A stretch of DNA of 64,000 bases, from assembly GCF_017309955.1 (NCBI RefSeq), contig NZ_CP021247.1:2939001-3003000 (forward strand), given 5' to 3'. Origin of the DNA: Novosphingobium sp. KA1. Its GTDB lineage: Bacteria > Pseudomonadota > Alphaproteobacteria > Sphingomonadales > Sphingomonadaceae. This document shows, one piece after another, positions 1 through 13,357 of this stretch. The translations under genes were made by a program, and so were the position numbers. The notes beneath the pieces are model-generated. The model was not told the origin of the DNA and ran no database searches. It worked only from the letters and a program-made list of their open reading frames with translations. Within the stretch, counting starts at the first letter, position 1, and the number at the start of each line of letters is the position of its first letter.

Positions 1-774
1 GCCAAGGTGACGCTGATCAACCGCTCCGATCAGCTCCTGCGCGGCTACGACGAACAGCTGCGCGACCGTCTGCTGCAGATCTCGATCGCCAAGGGCATCG
101 ACTTCCGCTTCAACGCCGACTTCCGCGGCATCGAGCAGAATGCCGATGGTTCACTGACGGTTTCGATGACCAATCACGATCCGATTGAAGTCGACTGCGT
201 GATGTTCGCCACCGGCCGCGTGCCCAATGTCGAGGGGCTGGGGCTGGAGAACGTCGGTGTCGCAGTGGACGACAAGAACGCGATTCTGGTCGACCAGTAT
301 TCGAAGACCAGCGTCGACCACATCTACGCCGTGGGCGACGTGACCAATCGTGTACAGCTGACCCCGGTGGCCATCCGCGAGGGCCATGCCTTTGCGGATA
401 CCGTGTTCGGCGGCAAGCCGGCGACGGTGGACTATGGTTGCATTCCCTCGGCCGTGTTCAGCCATCCGCCGATCGGCGCGGTGGGCCTGACCGAAGCGCA
501 GGCGCGCCAGCAGTACGGTGAGGTGGAAGTCTATACCAGCGACTTCCGGCCTATGAAGAACGTTGTTGCCCACCGTAACGAACGCTCGCTCTACAAGATG
601 ATCTGCGAGGCGGGCACGGGGCGCGTGCTGGGGCTGCACATGATCGGGCCGGAAGCGCCCGAGATCATCCAGGCTGCCGCCATTGCGGTGAAGGCGGGGC
701 TGACCAAGGCCGATTTCGACGCCACCGTTGCCGTCCACCCGACGATGTCGGAAGAACTGGTGCTGATGAAGTGA
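1..774 (+). CDS. gor: Glutathione reductase-like flavoprotein disulfide reductase, C-terminal part
   Basis: The gene is open at the left edge, so only about the last 257 codons are present. The visible part holds the end of the NADPH-binding domain, the second FAD-binding motif (YAVGDVT, near bases 330-350) and the C-terminal dimerisation domain ending in HPTMSEELV, where the conserved His-Pro and Glu of the family's acid/base site lie. Family knowledge: these cytosolic enzymes use NADPH to reduce glutathione disulfide. The redox CxxxxC motif lies upstream of the window, so the distinction from other disulfide reductases rests on the C-terminal half alone. A terminator-like hairpin follows about 70 bases after the stop, which suggests the gene ends its transcript here. 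Confidence 0.85.
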   Translation, partial: AKVTLINRSDQLLRGYDEQLRDRLLQISIAKGIDFRFNADFRGIEQNADGSLTVSMTNHDPIEVDCVMFATGRVPNVEGLGLENVGVAVDDKNAILVDQYSKTSVDHIYAVGDVTNRVQLTPVAIREGHAFADTVFGGKPATVDYGCIPSAVFSHPPIGAVGLTEAQARQQYGEVEVYTSDFRPMKNVVAHRNERSLYKMICEAGTGRVLGLHMIGPEAPEIIQAAAIAVKAGLTKADFDATVAVHPTMSEELVLMK

Positions 775-1122
775 CGCCGAGCGGGGGCGCCTGCCTCCGC
801 TCAGTTGCATGCAAATGTCGCAACCGCCTCCGCGCGGGAGTGAAGATAGCCCGGGGGTCACCGTCGTGTGTGGCTCCCGGGCTTCGTGTTTTCAGGGTGC
901 TGCACGGCTTTGATATCGCGAAATTGCGCCATTTTATCGGCGGGGCGTTGGATAGCCATCGGTGGGGCGGATTTGGCGCCAGATCATTACTCCGACCATT
1001 TAACCGCGCGATTAAAACTATTGACCTGAGCGTTCCGACCTGCCTTAGCAGTCACAGCAAATTTGCGCCGAGCGGCCAGCCAAAGGCCCCAGGTACTGCA
1101 AGGTCACTGCAAGGGATAACGG
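775..1122. other. Intergenic region between gor and pccB
   Basis: These 348 bases hold no convincing gene. They contain the putative gor terminator and then a locally AT-richer segment (about 905-1050) that is the likely promoter zone for the propionate block. A weak promoter-like TTGACC at 1021-1026 can be seen. A purine-rich AAGGGA at about 1110-1115 serves as the ribosome binding site of pccB. Confidence 0.5.
848..883 (+). terminator. Putative intrinsic terminator after gor
   Basis: AGCCCGGG at 848-855 pairs perfectly with CCCGGGCT at 876-883 around a 20-base loop. It is followed by TCGTGTTTT, a modest T tract. It lies about 75 bases downstream of the reductase stop codon. Confidence 0.55.
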
Positions 1123-2649
1123 ATGTCAGCGAATATCGCCGAAATGGAGAAGCGCCGCGCCGCAGCGAAGCTGGGTGGTGGTGAAAAGCGCATCGCCGCG
1201 CAGCACGCCAAGGGCAAGCTGACCGCGCGCGAACGTCTCGACATCCTGCTGGACGAAGGCAGCTTCGAAGAGTTCGATCTCTACGTCGAGCATGACTGCA
1301 CCGACTTCGGCATGGAAAGCCAGCGCATCCCCGGCGACGGTGTCGTTACCGGTTCGGGCACCATCAATGGCCGCCTTGTGTATGTGTTCAGTCAGGATTT
1401 CACCGTGTTCGGTGGCTCTCTGTCGCACCGTCACGCGCAGAAGATCTGCAAGCTGATGGACAACGCGATGAAGGTCGGCGCCCCCGTCATCGGTCTCAAC
1501 GATTCCGGCGGCGCGCGCATCCAGGAAGGCGTGGCCTCGCTTGGCGGTTATGCCGAAGTGTTCCAGCGCAACGTGCTTGCCTCGGGCGTGGTGCCGCAGC
1601 TCTCGCTGATCATGGGCCCCTGCGCGGGCGGCGCGGTCTACTCGCCGGCGATGACGGACTTCATCTTCATGGTGAAGGACAGCTCCTACATGTTCGTCAC
1701 CGGGCCGGACGTGGTGAAGACCGTGACCAACGAAGTCGTCACGCAGGAAGAACTGGGCGGTGCGGTCACGCACTCCAGCAAGACTTCGGTGTCCGACCTT
1801 GCGCTGGAGAACGATATCGAGGCGCTGCTGGCGGCGCGCGATTTCTTCGATTTCCTGCCGCTGAACAACCGCGAGGAAGTGCCCGAGCGTCCTTGCGCCG
1901 ATCCGTGGGACCGCGCCGAGGAAAGCCTCGACACCGTGATCCCGCCCTCGGCCAACCAGCCTTACGACATGCACGAAGTCATCAAGAAGACGCTCGACGA
2001 GGGTGACTTCTTCGAGGTCCAGCCGCTGCATGCAGGCAACATCATCGTCGGTTTCGGCCGTATCGAGGGCAAGACCGTGGGCGTCGTCGCCAACCAGCCG
2101 ATGGTGCTGGCGGGCGTGCTGGACATCAATTCGTCGAAGAAGGCCGCGCGTTTCGTGCGCTTCTGCGATGCCTTCAACATCCCGATCATCACCTTCGTCG
2201 ACGTTCCGGGCTTCCTGCCGGGCACCGATCAGGAGCACAACGGCATCATTAAGCACGGCGCCAAGCTGCTGTTCGCCTATGCCGAGGCGACCGTGCCCAA
2301 GATCACCGTGATCACCCGCAAGGCCTATGGCGGCGCCTACGACGTCATGGCGTCCAAGCACCTGCGCGGTGATCTCAACTATGCCTGGCCGACCGCCGAA
2401 ATCGCGGTGATGGGTGCCAAGGGCGCGGTGGAGATCATCTTCCGGGGTCTCTCGCCCGAGGGCATCGCCGAGAAGACCAAGGAATACGAGGACCGCTTCG
2501 CCAATCCCTTCGTGGCGGCGAGCCGGGGGTACATCGATGAGGTCATCTACCCGCACTCGACCCGTCGGCGCATCGCGCTGGGCCTGCGCAAGCTGCGGAC
2601 CAAGAGCCTCGAAAACCCCTGGAAGAAGCACGACAACATTCCGCTGTGA
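1123..2649 (+). CDS. pccB: Propionyl-CoA carboxylase beta subunit (acyl-CoA carboxylase carboxyltransferase)
   Basis: The 508-residue product is the usual length for PccB. It transfers the carboxyl group from biotin on PccA to propionyl-CoA, giving (S)-methylmalonyl-CoA in the cytosol. Two crotonase-fold halves are visible. The N-terminal half has [11 protein letters not shown] (126-136) and [11 protein letters not shown] (165-175). The C-terminal half has PGFLPG (362-367) and [11 protein letters not shown] (399-409). These glycine pairs form the oxyanion holes in the family. The segment GDLNYAWP carries Asp where propionyl-specific beta subunits normally have it, which favours propionyl- over acetyl-CoA. 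The ATG follows an AAGGGA ribosome site. It leads a collinear block with mce, mutase, bioB and pccA. The stop overlaps the next start by four bases. Confidence 0.95.
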   Translation: MSANIAEMEKRRAAAKLGGGEKRIAAQHAKGKLTARERLDILLDEGSFEEFDLYVEHDCTDFGMESQRIPGDGVVTGSGTINGRLVYVFSQDFTVFGGSLSHRHAQKICKLMDNAMKVGAPVIGLNDSGGARIQEGVASLGGYAEVFQRNVLASGVVPQLSLIMGPCAGGAVYSPAMTDFIFMVKDSSYMFVTGPDVVKTVTNEVVTQEELGGAVTHSSKTSVSDLALENDIEALLAARDFFDFLPLNNREEVPERPCADPWDRAEESLDTVIPPSANQPYDMHEVIKKTLDEGDFFEVQPLHAGNIIVGFGRIEGKTVGVVANQPMVLAGVLDINSSKKAARFVRFCDAFNIPIITFVDVPGFLPGTDQEHNGIIKHGAKLLFAYAEATVPKITVITRKAYGGAYDVMASKHLRGDLNYAWPTAEIAVMGAKGAVEIIFRGLSPEGIAEKTKEYEDRFANPFVAASRGYIDEVIYPHSTRRRIALGLRKLRTKSLENPWKKHDNIPL

Positions 2650-2885
2650 CGCTGGAATTCCTCGATGTCTGGCAGATCTTTGTTTTTACCGGCATCGCCA
2701 GCGCGTTCCTGTGGAACGGGGTTAGAGGATTGCGTGAAGGGACTGTGCGTATTCCGTTGCAGTTCCTGAACGACGATGAATTCGCGCGAGGCACGACGAT
2801 GTTCGGCCTCGCCGTGACAATGAACTTTCTGGGCGGCCTTGGCGTGCTTGCCGGGCTGATCTGGTTGAAATTGGGAACCGGGTGA
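2646..2885 (+). CDS. Small inner-membrane protein in the propionate operon
   Basis: This 79-residue protein starts at a GTG that overlaps the pccB stop (GTGA), and its own stop overlaps the thiolase ATG, so it is translationally coupled on both sides. Two hydrophobic segments are visible, about residues 9-26 and 52-75, with a charged loop between them containing [12 protein letters not shown] recognise no named family. Its placement suggests a membrane-associated helper or a passenger of the propionyl-CoA pathway. No function can be assigned from sequence. Confidence 0.75.
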   Translation: MTLEFLDVWQIFVFTGIASAFLWNGVRGLREGTVRIPLQFLNDDEFARGTTMFGLAVTMNFLGGLGVLAGLIWLKLGTG

Positions 2886-4075
2886 TGGCTGATCTTGAAG
2901 ACATCTACATCGTCAGTGGCGTGCGCACGGCAGTCGGCGACTTCGGCGGTTCGCTGAAGTCGTTCATGCCCTCGGACCTCGGCGGCCTTGTCGCCGCCGA
3001 AGCGCTCAAGCGCGCCGGGATCGAGCCCGAGGCCGTGGGCCATGTCGTTGTCGGGCAGGTCATGCCGACCAGCGCGCGAGACGAGATGCTCAGCCGGGTG
3101 ATCGGCATCAATGCCGGCGTGCCGCTCTCGGTGCCCGCGCTCACGCTCAACCGCCTGTGCGGCTCGGGCGTCGAGGCGATCGTCAACGCGGCGCGCGCGA
3201 TGAAGCTGGGCGAGGCCTCGGTCACGCTCGCGGGCGGCGCGGAATCGATGTCGAACGTGCCCTACCATGACCACGGCGTGCGCTGGGGGCGCAAGATGGG
3301 CGCCAATACGCAGGAAGACGCGCTCACGCTGGGTCTGTCGGACGCCATCGGCGGCTATCACATGGGCATCACGGCGGAGAACGTGGCCGAGCGCCACCAG
3401 ATCACCCGCGAGGACATGGACCGGCTGGCCGTCACCAGCCACCAGCGCGCGGCGGCGGCGATCGCGGAAGGACGCTTCAAGGAGCAGATCCTCCCCATCG
3501 AGATCAAGACCCGCAAGGGCGTGACCGTGTTCGACACCGACGAGCATGTGAAGGGCGACACTACGATGGAAGTGCTGGGCGCGATGCGCGCGGCCTTCAA
3601 GAAGGACGGCACCGTCACCGCGGGCAACGCTTCGGGTATCAACGACGGCGCGGCGATGGTCGTGCTGGCGACCGGCAGCGAAGTCGCAAAGCGCGGGCTC
3701 AAGCCGCTGGCGAAGATCGTCGCCTGGGGCCACGCCGGGGTCGAGCCCGAATACATGGGCGAGGGGCCGATCAAGGCTGCTCCCATCGCGCTCGAACGCG
3801 CCGGGCTCACGCTTGATGAGATCGACGTGATCGAGAGCAACGAGGCCTTTGCCGCCCAGGCTGCGGCCTGCGCCAAGGTGCTCGGCTTCGATCCTGCCAA
3901 GACCAACATCAACGGCTCTGGCGTCTCGATCGGCCACCCGGTCGGCGCGACGGGTTGCATGCTGACGATCAAGGCTGCCTACGAACTGAAGCGTTCGGGC
4001 GGCAGGTACGGCCTCGTCACCATGTGCATCGGCGGCGGGCAGGGCATCGCCCTCATCATCGAGAATGCGGAGTAA
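2885..4075 (+). CDS. Acetyl-CoA acetyltransferase (thiolase II family)
   Basis: The 396-residue protein is a typical thiolase: N-terminal VSGVRTAVGDFGG, acylated cysteine in NRLCGSG (C92), GHPVGATG with catalytic His351, and CIGGGQG with the second cysteine C381. Family reaction: reversible condensation of two acetyl-CoA to acetoacetyl-CoA, or thiolysis in degradation. In this operon it may release propionyl-CoA or acetyl-CoA from 3-ketoacyl-CoA and feed PCC. I prefer the ATG at 2885 over the GTG three bases earlier. It overlaps the preceding stop. Whether it serves PHB synthesis (phaA-like) or catabolism cannot be told from sequence alone. Confidence 0.92.
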   Translation: MADLEDIYIVSGVRTAVGDFGGSLKSFMPSDLGGLVAAEALKRAGIEPEAVGHVVVGQVMPTSARDEMLSRVIGINAGVPLSVPALTLNRLCGSGVEAIVNAARAMKLGEASVTLAGGAESMSNVPYHDHGVRWGRKMGANTQEDALTLGLSDAIGGYHMGITAENVAERHQITREDMDRLAVTSHQRAAAAIAEGRFKEQILPIEIKTRKGVTVFDTDEHVKGDTTMEVLGAMRAAFKKDGTVTAGNASGINDGAAMVVLATGSEVAKRGLKPLAKIVAWGHAGVEPEYMGEGPIKAAPIALERAGLTLDEIDVIESNEAFAAQAAACAKVLGFDPAKTNINGSGVSIGHPVGATGCMLTIKAAYELKRSGGRYGLVTMCIGGGQGIALIIENAE

Positions 4076-4079
4076 GACT

Positions 4080-4517
4080 GTGAAGCTTGGCCGTCTCAAC
4101 CACATCGGCGTCGCGACGCCGGATCTCGACGCTTCTATCGCGTTCTACCGCGACGTCATGGGCGCGACCGACATCACCGAGCCGTTCGTGCTCGAAAGCC
4201 AGCAGGTGCGCGTCTGCTTCGTCAACACGCCCGGTGAAAATGGCACGGCGGGCACGCAGATCGAGCTGCTCCAGCCGACCGCGCCGGACTCGGCGGTGGG
4301 CAAGTGGCTGGAGAAGAACCCGCTCGGGGGACAGCACCACATCTGTTACGAAGTGCCGGATATTTACGCCGCCAAGGCCTGGTTCGAGAGCCTCGGCAAG
4401 CGCGTGCTGGGTGAGCCGCGCATCGGCGCGCACGGGACGCTGATCTTCTTCGTCCACCCCCGGGACATGGGCGGTCAGCTCACCGAGATCATGGAAACGC
4501 CCAAGGGCGCTCACTGA
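4080..4517 (+). CDS. mce: Methylmalonyl-CoA epimerase
   Basis: The 145-residue VOC-fold protein interconverts (S)- and (R)-methylmalonyl-CoA, linking PccAB to the mutase. Visible family features are [11 protein letters not shown] at the N terminus (metal-ligand His8), QHHICYEV in the second half and the terminal QLTEIME with the metal-ligand Glu. The GTG start at 4080 is chosen because GGAG lies eight bases upstream and the protein then begins [10 protein letters not shown], as in homologues. An ATG at 4065 would overlap the thiolase and add five residues. Its position between pccB and the mutase strongly supports the function. Confidence 0.93.
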   Translation: MKLGRLNHIGVATPDLDASIAFYRDVMGATDITEPFVLESQQVRVCFVNTPGENGTAGTQIELLQPTAPDSAVGKWLEKNPLGGQHHICYEVPDIYAAKAWFESLGKRVLGEPRIGAHGTLIFFVHPRDMGGQLTEIMETPKGAH

Positions 4518-4567
4518 TAGGATTTACGGTCCGCGGCAATGCGAGCGGGCCGGAAGGGATGCGGAAC

Positions 4568-6730
<2,163 letters not shown>

Positions 6731-6837
6731 GGACGGCGATGCTGGATCGGCGCCGCGCTTGTGATTATGGCGGAGCTTTGGCCCCCAGCAATCCCGTGCG
6801 TTATCCCGCGCGCGTTCCGGCCGCCTGAGGAATGATC

Positions 6838-7890
6838 ATGACCGAGACCACCGCCATCACCCCCCGTACCGACTGGACCCGCGAGGAAATCGCAGGCCTG
6901 TTCGACCTGCCGTTCACCGAACTGGTGTTCCGCGCGGCCGAAGTGCACCGGGCCAGCCATCCGCACAACGAAGTGCAGCTCTCCACGCTGCTTTCGATCA
7001 AGACCGGCGGCTGCGTGGAAGACTGCGGCTATTGCTCGCAGTCGGTTTCTGCGAGCAGCGGCGTCAAGGCGACCAAGCTGATGGAAGTGCAGCAGGTGCT
7101 CCAGCGCGCGGCGCAGGCGGCGGATCAGGGCTCGACCCGTTTCTGCATGGGCGCCGCCTGGCGCAACCCCAAGGACCGCGACATGCCCGCCATCATCGAG
7201 ATGGTGAAGGGCGTGCGTGCGATGGGCATGGAAACCTGCATGACGCTGGGCATGCTGACCCCCGATCAGGCGGACATGCTCTCCGAAGCGGGCCTCGATT
7301 ACTACAACCACAACATCGACACCTCGCCCGAACGCTATGACCAGGTGATCACCACGCGCACTATGGACGACCGTCTCGATACGCTGTCGAACGTGCGCAT
7401 GGCGGGCATCAACGTCTGCTCCGGCGGCATCGTCGGCATGGGCGAGACGCGCGCCGACCGCGTGGGCTTCATCCACACGCTGGCGACGCTGCCCGATCAC
7501 CCGCAGTCGGTGCCGGTCAACGCGCTGGTGCCGGTCAAGGGCACCGTGCTGGGCGACATGCTGGCCGATACCCCGCTCGCCAAGATCGACGACGTCGAAT
7601 TCGTGCGCACCGTGGCGGTTGCGCGCATCACCATGCCGCTGTCGATGGTGCGCCTCTCGGCAGGCCGCGAGAGCATGTCCGAAATGACCCAGGCCATGTG
7701 CTTCATGGCCGGCGCCAACTCGATCTTCACCGGCGACAAGCTGCTGACCGCGCCGAACTCCGGCGACGACAATGACGCGGCGATGTTCGCCCGCCTCGGC
7801 ATCAAGCCGATGGCCATCGAGCTGACCCCGGCTCAGGTCGAAGCCCAGCGTATGCCCAAGGGCTGCGCGAAGCTGGAAGCGGCGGAGTGA
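6838..7890 (+). CDS. bioB: Biotin synthase
   Basis: This radical-SAM enzyme of about 350 residues inserts sulfur into dethiobiotin. The SAM-cluster motif CVEDCGYC is at residues 59-66 (C59, C63, C66). Downstream are [11 protein letters not shown] and the GDKLLT segment near the C terminus, which are typical of BioB. The ATG at 6838 has GAGG at a suitable distance; an in-frame ATG at 6832 would add two residues. No other bio genes are nearby. Its position between the mutase and pccA fits supply of biotin for the BCCP domain of PccA. Confidence 0.96.
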   Translation: MTETTAITPRTDWTREEIAGLFDLPFTELVFRAAEVHRASHPHNEVQLSTLLSIKTGGCVEDCGYCSQSVSASSGVKATKLMEVQQVLQRAAQAADQGSTRFCMGAAWRNPKDRDMPAIIEMVKGVRAMGMETCMTLGMLTPDQADMLSEAGLDYYNHNIDTSPERYDQVITTRTMDDRLDTLSNVRMAGINVCSGGIVGMGETRADRVGFIHTLATLPDHPQSVPVNALVPVKGTVLGDMLADTPLAKIDDVEFVRTVAVARITMPLSMVRLSAGRESMSEMTQAMCFMAGANSIFTGDKLLTAPNSGDDNDAAMFARLGIKPMAIELTPAQVEAQRMPKGCAKLEAAE

Positions 7891-7897
7891 TCCACGC

Positions 7898-8269
7898 ATG
7901 ATCCTGCCGATCCTTCTCCTGGCCTCGGAGCCCGCGATCGATTGCGCCAACGCGATGACGCAGACGGACATGAACATCTGTTCGTACCGCGACTTCCAGT
8001 CGGCCGACCGGGCGATGAACGAGGCCTGGGGGAAGGCGGCAGCGGCGGCGAAGGCCGCCGACAGGCAGGGCCCCGGCGGAAATTTCAATCGGCTGCTCGA
8101 CGCGCAGCGCAAGTGGCTCGCCTACCGCGACGCCCAGTGTTTCGCAGAGAACGGCCCGCGTGAGGAAAGCGGCACGATTTGGCCGCTCCAGCAGAACGGC
8201 TGCCTCACGGAATTGACCGAAGCGCGCACAAAACAGCTGCGCGCCGTTGTTGAGACGGGCGAGCGGTGA
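7898..8269 (+). CDS. LprI-like (DUF1311) secreted protein
   Basis: The 123-residue protein begins with a short hydrophobic segment (ILPILLLAS). It continues with the DUF1311 pattern: DCANAMTQTDMNIC, a helical region and a LLDAQRKWLAYRDAQC motif with paired cysteines likely forming disulfides outside the cytoplasm. Some members of the LprI family inhibit lysozyme, but most are uncharacterised. It starts seven bases after bioB, so it is cotranscribed with a metabolic operon to which it has no obvious link. A REP-like hairpin follows the stop. Confidence 0.75.
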   Translation: MILPILLLASEPAIDCANAMTQTDMNICSYRDFQSADRAMNEAWGKAAAAAKAADRQGPGGNFNRLLDAQRKWLAYRDAQCFAENGPREESGTIWPLQQNGCLTELTEARTKQLRAVVETGER

Positions 8270-8282
8270 CGTTCGGCCTTTC

Positions 8283-8366
8283 TCGTCATCCCCGCGGAGG
8301 CGGGGATCCCGCTTCCTTGCGGAGCCTCGCGAACGAGCGGGATCCCCGCCTTCGCGGGGATGACGA
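8283..8366. repeat. REP-like inverted repeat (RHPREGGDP-type)
   Basis: Two 31-base arms, 8283-8313 and 8336-8366, are reverse complements with one mismatch, separated by 22 bases. The core CGTCATCCCCGCG ... CGCGGGGATGACG is the common proteobacterial palindromic element whose translation reads RHPREGGDP. It lies inside the pccB-pccA block, between the LprI-like gene and a small membrane gene. It could act as an RNA stem-loop that stabilises or attenuates the message. Confidence 0.85.
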
Positions 8367-8384
8367 CGAGAGGGGCGGTGACGG

Positions 8385-8630
8385 GTGAGCTTCAGCGATT
8401 CCGGCGCAAGCCTGAAACAGCATCTGGGCTGCATTGCGCTGGGGCTGCTCGGCACTGCCTTTGTGGCGACGTTGCTGGGCGGCGCGGCGATGGGAGACTG
8501 CGGTCGCCCTGGCAGTACGGCATGCAAGAACGATGGGCTGATCAAGTTCCTCATGTTTCCGGGGAGCCTGATCGTTCTGATCTTGGTGGGACTTTTCGCC
8601 GCTTGGCGTAGGACAAAAGACAGGGATTGA
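8385..8630 (+). CDS. Small membrane protein upstream of pccA
   Basis: The 81-residue product starts at a GTG at 8385 (GGTGACGG lies just upstream). It has two hydrophobic segments, about residues 14-35 and 53-72, joined by a loop with two cysteines (DCGRPGSTACKND) and ending in basic residues. The stop lies two bases before the pccA ATG, so coupling is likely. I recognise no family. The loop cysteines could form a disulfide if it faces the periplasm. Confidence 0.65.
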   Translation: MSFSDSGASLKQHLGCIALGLLGTAFVATLLGGAAMGDCGRPGSTACKNDGLIKFLMFPGSLIVLILVGLFAAWRRTKDRD

Positions 8631-8631
8631 G

Positions 8632-10656
<2,025 letters not shown>

Positions 10657-10662
10657 TGCCTG

Positions 10663-10690
10663 GCGGCTCTCCGATCCGTCGGAGAGCCGC
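10663..10690 (+). terminator. Stem-loop after pccA
   Basis: An 11-bp perfect stem (10663-10673 with 10680-10690, GCGGCTCTCCG / CGGAGAGCCGC) with a six-base loop lies seven bases after the pccA stop. There is no T tract, so it may be a Rho-assisted or processing hairpin rather than a canonical intrinsic terminator. Confidence 0.45.
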
Positions 10691-10731
10691 ATTCCCAGTA
10701 CTTCAAGCCCAACGCTTCAAGGTATATTCTG

Positions 10732-11514
10732 ATGACGGGTTTTGCCGCGCGTCTTGCCGCAGCGGAAGAGATCGACGGTGGTTTCGCCTTCGACATTACC
10801 GAGGAGTGGCTTCAAGGGCGCACCGCTTACGGCGGGCTGACGTCGGCGCTGTCGCTGGCGGCAGCGCAGCGGGTCGATGCCGAATTGCCGCCGCTGCGCT
10901 CCGGCCAGTTCGCGATGATCGCGCCGCTGGCGGGCCGCGTGGAGGCGCGGGCGCAGATCGTGCGCAAGGGGCGCAATGCCACCTGGGTTTCAGCGGAACT
11001 GTCGAACGAGAAGGGCGTCGGTTTCAGCGCCAGCTTCGTGTTCATGCGCCAGATCGAAAGCGCGGCGGATATTGCCGGTTATCTTATGCCGGAAAACGTG
11101 AACCCGGCCCAAGACGCGAAGCCGGTGCCGATGGACCATGCGCCCGCTTTCCTGCGCGAGAATTTCGATGCGCGCTTTGCCTTGCCGAAATCGGCGCTGG
11201 GGGAAGCGGACCTGTGCTGGTGGGTGCGCCTCAAGGAGCGTGACGGGCTCGATCCGGCGCTGGAAGCCGTACTGATCGGCGATGCGCTGCCGACGGCGGT
11301 TCTGCCGCTACTGAATTTCCGTGTGCCGATCAGTTCGATGCACTGGCACGTCAACCTGCTGGAACCCATGCCCGTGACCGAGGACGGCTGGTGGCTGCTG
11401 CGCTCGACCAGCGAATTCGCCCGCGACGGCGGGGCGAGCGAGCATATCCTGCAGTGGAATGCGGCGGGCAGGCCGGTGATTGCCGGGATGCAGTCGGTCG
11501 CGGTGTTCGGCTGA
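10732..11514 (+). CDS. Acyl-CoA thioesterase family protein (double hotdog)
   Basis: The 260-residue protein resembles the TesB/4HBT-3 thioesterases. The N-terminal half carries EEWLQGRTAYGGLTSAL, the conserved Gly-Gly turn over the hotdog helix. The C-terminal half carries LNFRVPISSMHWHVNLLEP and WWLLRSTSEFARDGGASEHI. Members hydrolyse acyl-CoA to free acid and CoA in the cytosol; the chain-length preference cannot be predicted. It lies 75 bases after pccA on the same strand, so it may belong to the propionate block or have its own promoter. A strong bidirectional terminator follows. Confidence 0.82.
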   Translation: MTGFAARLAAAEEIDGGFAFDITEEWLQGRTAYGGLTSALSLAAAQRVDAELPPLRSGQFAMIAPLAGRVEARAQIVRKGRNATWVSAELSNEKGVGFSASFVFMRQIESAADIAGYLMPENVNPAQDAKPVPMDHAPAFLRENFDARFALPKSALGEADLCWWVRLKERDGLDPALEAVLIGDALPTAVLPLLNFRVPISSMHWHVNLLEPMPVTEDGWWLLRSTSEFARDGGASEHILQWNAAGRPVIAGMQSVAVFG

Positions 11515-11532
11515 GAAGTCCTGACGCTTGAA

Positions 11533-11574
11533 GCAATAACGGCGCCCTTGCCTGAGCAGGGGCGCCGTTATTGC
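11533..11574. terminator. Bidirectional intrinsic terminator (thioesterase / POT transporter)
   Basis: A perfect 15-bp stem, 11533-11547 with 11560-11574 (GCAATAACGGCGCCC and its complement), carries TTATTG on one side and AATAA on the other. It separates the converging thioesterase and transporter genes. Confidence 0.85.
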
Positions 11575-11576
11575 GA

Positions 11577-12974
11577 TCAGGCGGGGCCGGGCTCGCCCGC
11601 CAGCGTCTTGCCCAGCACGATCTTGAACGCGGCGAAGGCGATCAGGCCGAATGCGGCAGCGCTCACGTGGGTCAGCCAGAACGACACGGTGTCCATCGTC
11701 GAATACCAGCCGCCGACCACGCCGACGATCTTGTTCGCGCCGAAGAAGGCCAGATAGTAGATGCCCACTACCGTCGCATTGAGTGAACGCGGCGCGATCT
11801 TGGTGAAGAGCGCGAGGCTCACCGGCATGATGTGGGCAAAGCCGATCGAGTTGAACAGGTGGAACATCACCGGCCAGAACAGGCCGATCTTGCCGCCGCC
11901 TGCGGTGGCTGCCGCGATCACCAGGCACATGCCGCCGCAGATCGAGAAGACCGAACCGATGATCATCTTGCCCAGTTCATCGGGTTCGCGGCCGGTGCGG
12001 GCGGAGTACCACTTCCAGAACGCCGCCACGCCGACCAGCATCGAGAAGCTGAGGGTAGCGTCCACGGTGATCATCCAGCTTGTGGGCAGGGTGTCGCCGA
12101 AGAAAGTCAGTTGGAACTTGTCGTCCGCCCAGACGAGGTAGGCGTTGAAGATCTCCTGATTGGTCATCATCGCGATGGCCAGCACAGGTACCAGCACGGC
12201 CAGCGCACCAAGGCGCGGCCAGTCGGACTTGGTGAGGGGGGGGCGGGGTGCCTTGGTGCCGTCTTTTGCCGCGCGATTGTCGGCGGGAAGCCAGGGCTGC
12301 GCTTTCAGATAAGCAAGCAGGCTGATGACCATGACGACCCCGGCCGAGCCGAAGCCGTAATGCCAGCCCACCTTCTCGCCCAGCGTGCCGGAGATCAGCG
12401 GGGCCGCGATTACCGAGACGTTGATGGCGATGTAGAAGATCTGGAAGGCCATCGCGCGGCGCAGGTCATTGGGCTTGTAGAGTTCGCCCACCTGGCTGGC
12501 GATATTGCCCTTGAACAGGCCGACGCCGACAACGAGCGAGATCAGCGCGAAGAGGAACAGGCCCTCGAACGCCATCAGGAAGTGGCCGATCGACATGATG
12601 ACGGCGCCGGCGATCAGCGTCGCCTTGCGGCCCAGCCAGCGGTCGGCGATGACGCCCCCGAGAATGGGTGTCAGGTAGACGAGCGAGGTGTAGTCGCCGA
12701 AGATCGCGGAGGCGAGCGGCTGACCGTCGAGCCCGGCATAGTGCCAGCCGCGCAGCCAGGACAGGCCCAGCACTTTGCCGACGTTTTCGGGCAGGAGCAG
12801 GTACTTGACCATGTAGAGCACGAGCAGCGTCTGCATGGCATAGTACGAAAAGCGCTCGCAGCCTTCCACGAAGGAGAGATAGCCAAGGCCCTTGGGGTGG
12901 CCGAGGAAGGCGCGATCGTCTCGCGAGGCTTCTTCGGGGAAGTCGAGCTCGGGGGTGGCTTCGGCAACGGTCAT
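11577..12974 (-). CDS. POT/PTR2 family peptide MFS transporter (proton-coupled oligopeptide symporter)
   Basis: The 465-residue protein has the layout of POT transporters, with about 12 or more hydrophobic helices. Near the N terminus HPKGLGYLSFVEGCERFSYY gives the ExxERFxYY-type proton/peptide motif. The family signature GGVIADRWLGRKATLI follows helix 3. Members import di- and tripeptides with protons across the inner membrane. It is slightly short compared with the roughly 490-500 residues of enterobacterial members. It is monocistronic and ends at the shared terminator. Confidence 0.9.
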   Translation of the reverse strand: MTVAEATPELDFPEEASRDDRAFLGHPKGLGYLSFVEGCERFSYYAMQTLLVLYMVKYLLLPENVGKVLGLSWLRGWHYAGLDGQPLASAIFGDYTSLVYLTPILGGVIADRWLGRKATLIAGAVIMSIGHFLMAFEGLFLFALISLVVGVGLFKGNIASQVGELYKPNDLRRAMAFQIFYIAINVSVIAAPLISGTLGEKVGWHYGFGSAGVVMVISLLAYLKAQPWLPADNRAAKDGTKAPRPPLTKSDWPRLGALAVLVPVLAIAMMTNQEIFNAYLVWADDKFQLTFFGDTLPTSWMITVDATLSFSMLVGVAAFWKWYSARTGREPDELGKMIIGSVFSICGGMCLVIAAATAGGGKIGLFWPVMFHLFNSIGFAHIMPVSLALFTKIAPRSLNATVVGIYYLAFFGANKIVGVVGGWYSTMDTVSFWLTHVSAAAFGLIAFAAFKIVLGKTLAGEPGPA

Positions 12975-13088
12975 GGCGATCCCGGAAATATTGTTATATT
13001 TGAAGGATGGTTATGTTCTTGTTGTGCGCCTATAATGGCGCGTCCGGGAAATGTCACGCCAATGACGTCATGCTGTCAGCGGAGTGCC

Positions 13089-13274
13089 TCAATGCGGGAC
13101 GTGCTCCGGCTTGCCCTTATGGCTGGTGGAGGCAAGGTCCTCCAATTGCTTTTCCGTCATGCTCTCCACCATCTCGCGCGAGGCGCCTTTGAGGGTGCTC
13201 TTCTTCGTTTCCCCGCGTTTGGCGGAGAGCGCCGCGCCTGCGGCTTTCTGCTGGGCTCTGGACTTTGCGGGCAT
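13089..13274 (-). CDS. DUF3008 small basic protein
   Basis: The 61-residue protein MPAKSRAQQKAAGAAL... carries the DUF3008 pattern: basic KSRAQQKAAGAA, then SREMVESMTEKQLEDLAST and a HKGKPEHV tail. It is predicted cytosolic, very charged and without a membrane segment. Homologues are widespread small proteins of unknown function. I use the ATG giving MPAKSR, because upstream in-frame starts lack family similarity. Confidence 0.8.
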   Translation of the reverse strand: MPAKSRAQQKAAGAALSAKRGETKKSTLKGASREMVESMTEKQLEDLASTSHKGKPEHVPH

Positions 13275-13357
13275 GGCTTTTGCTCCCTTGCGGTGATGCA
13301 AGGGATGACACGAAGCGCGTGATGAAAGTTCCCGCAAGCCGCCGAAGCGGCCCAGTT

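Noticed and set aside
4518..4567. Cobalamin riboswitch before the B12-dependent mutase
   Set aside because: The gap is only 50 bases, too short for the cobalamin aptamer, and no B12-box pattern is seen.
8283..8366. Possible CRISPR-like repeat
   Set aside because: Only one inverted pair, with no spacers. It is a REP-type palindrome.
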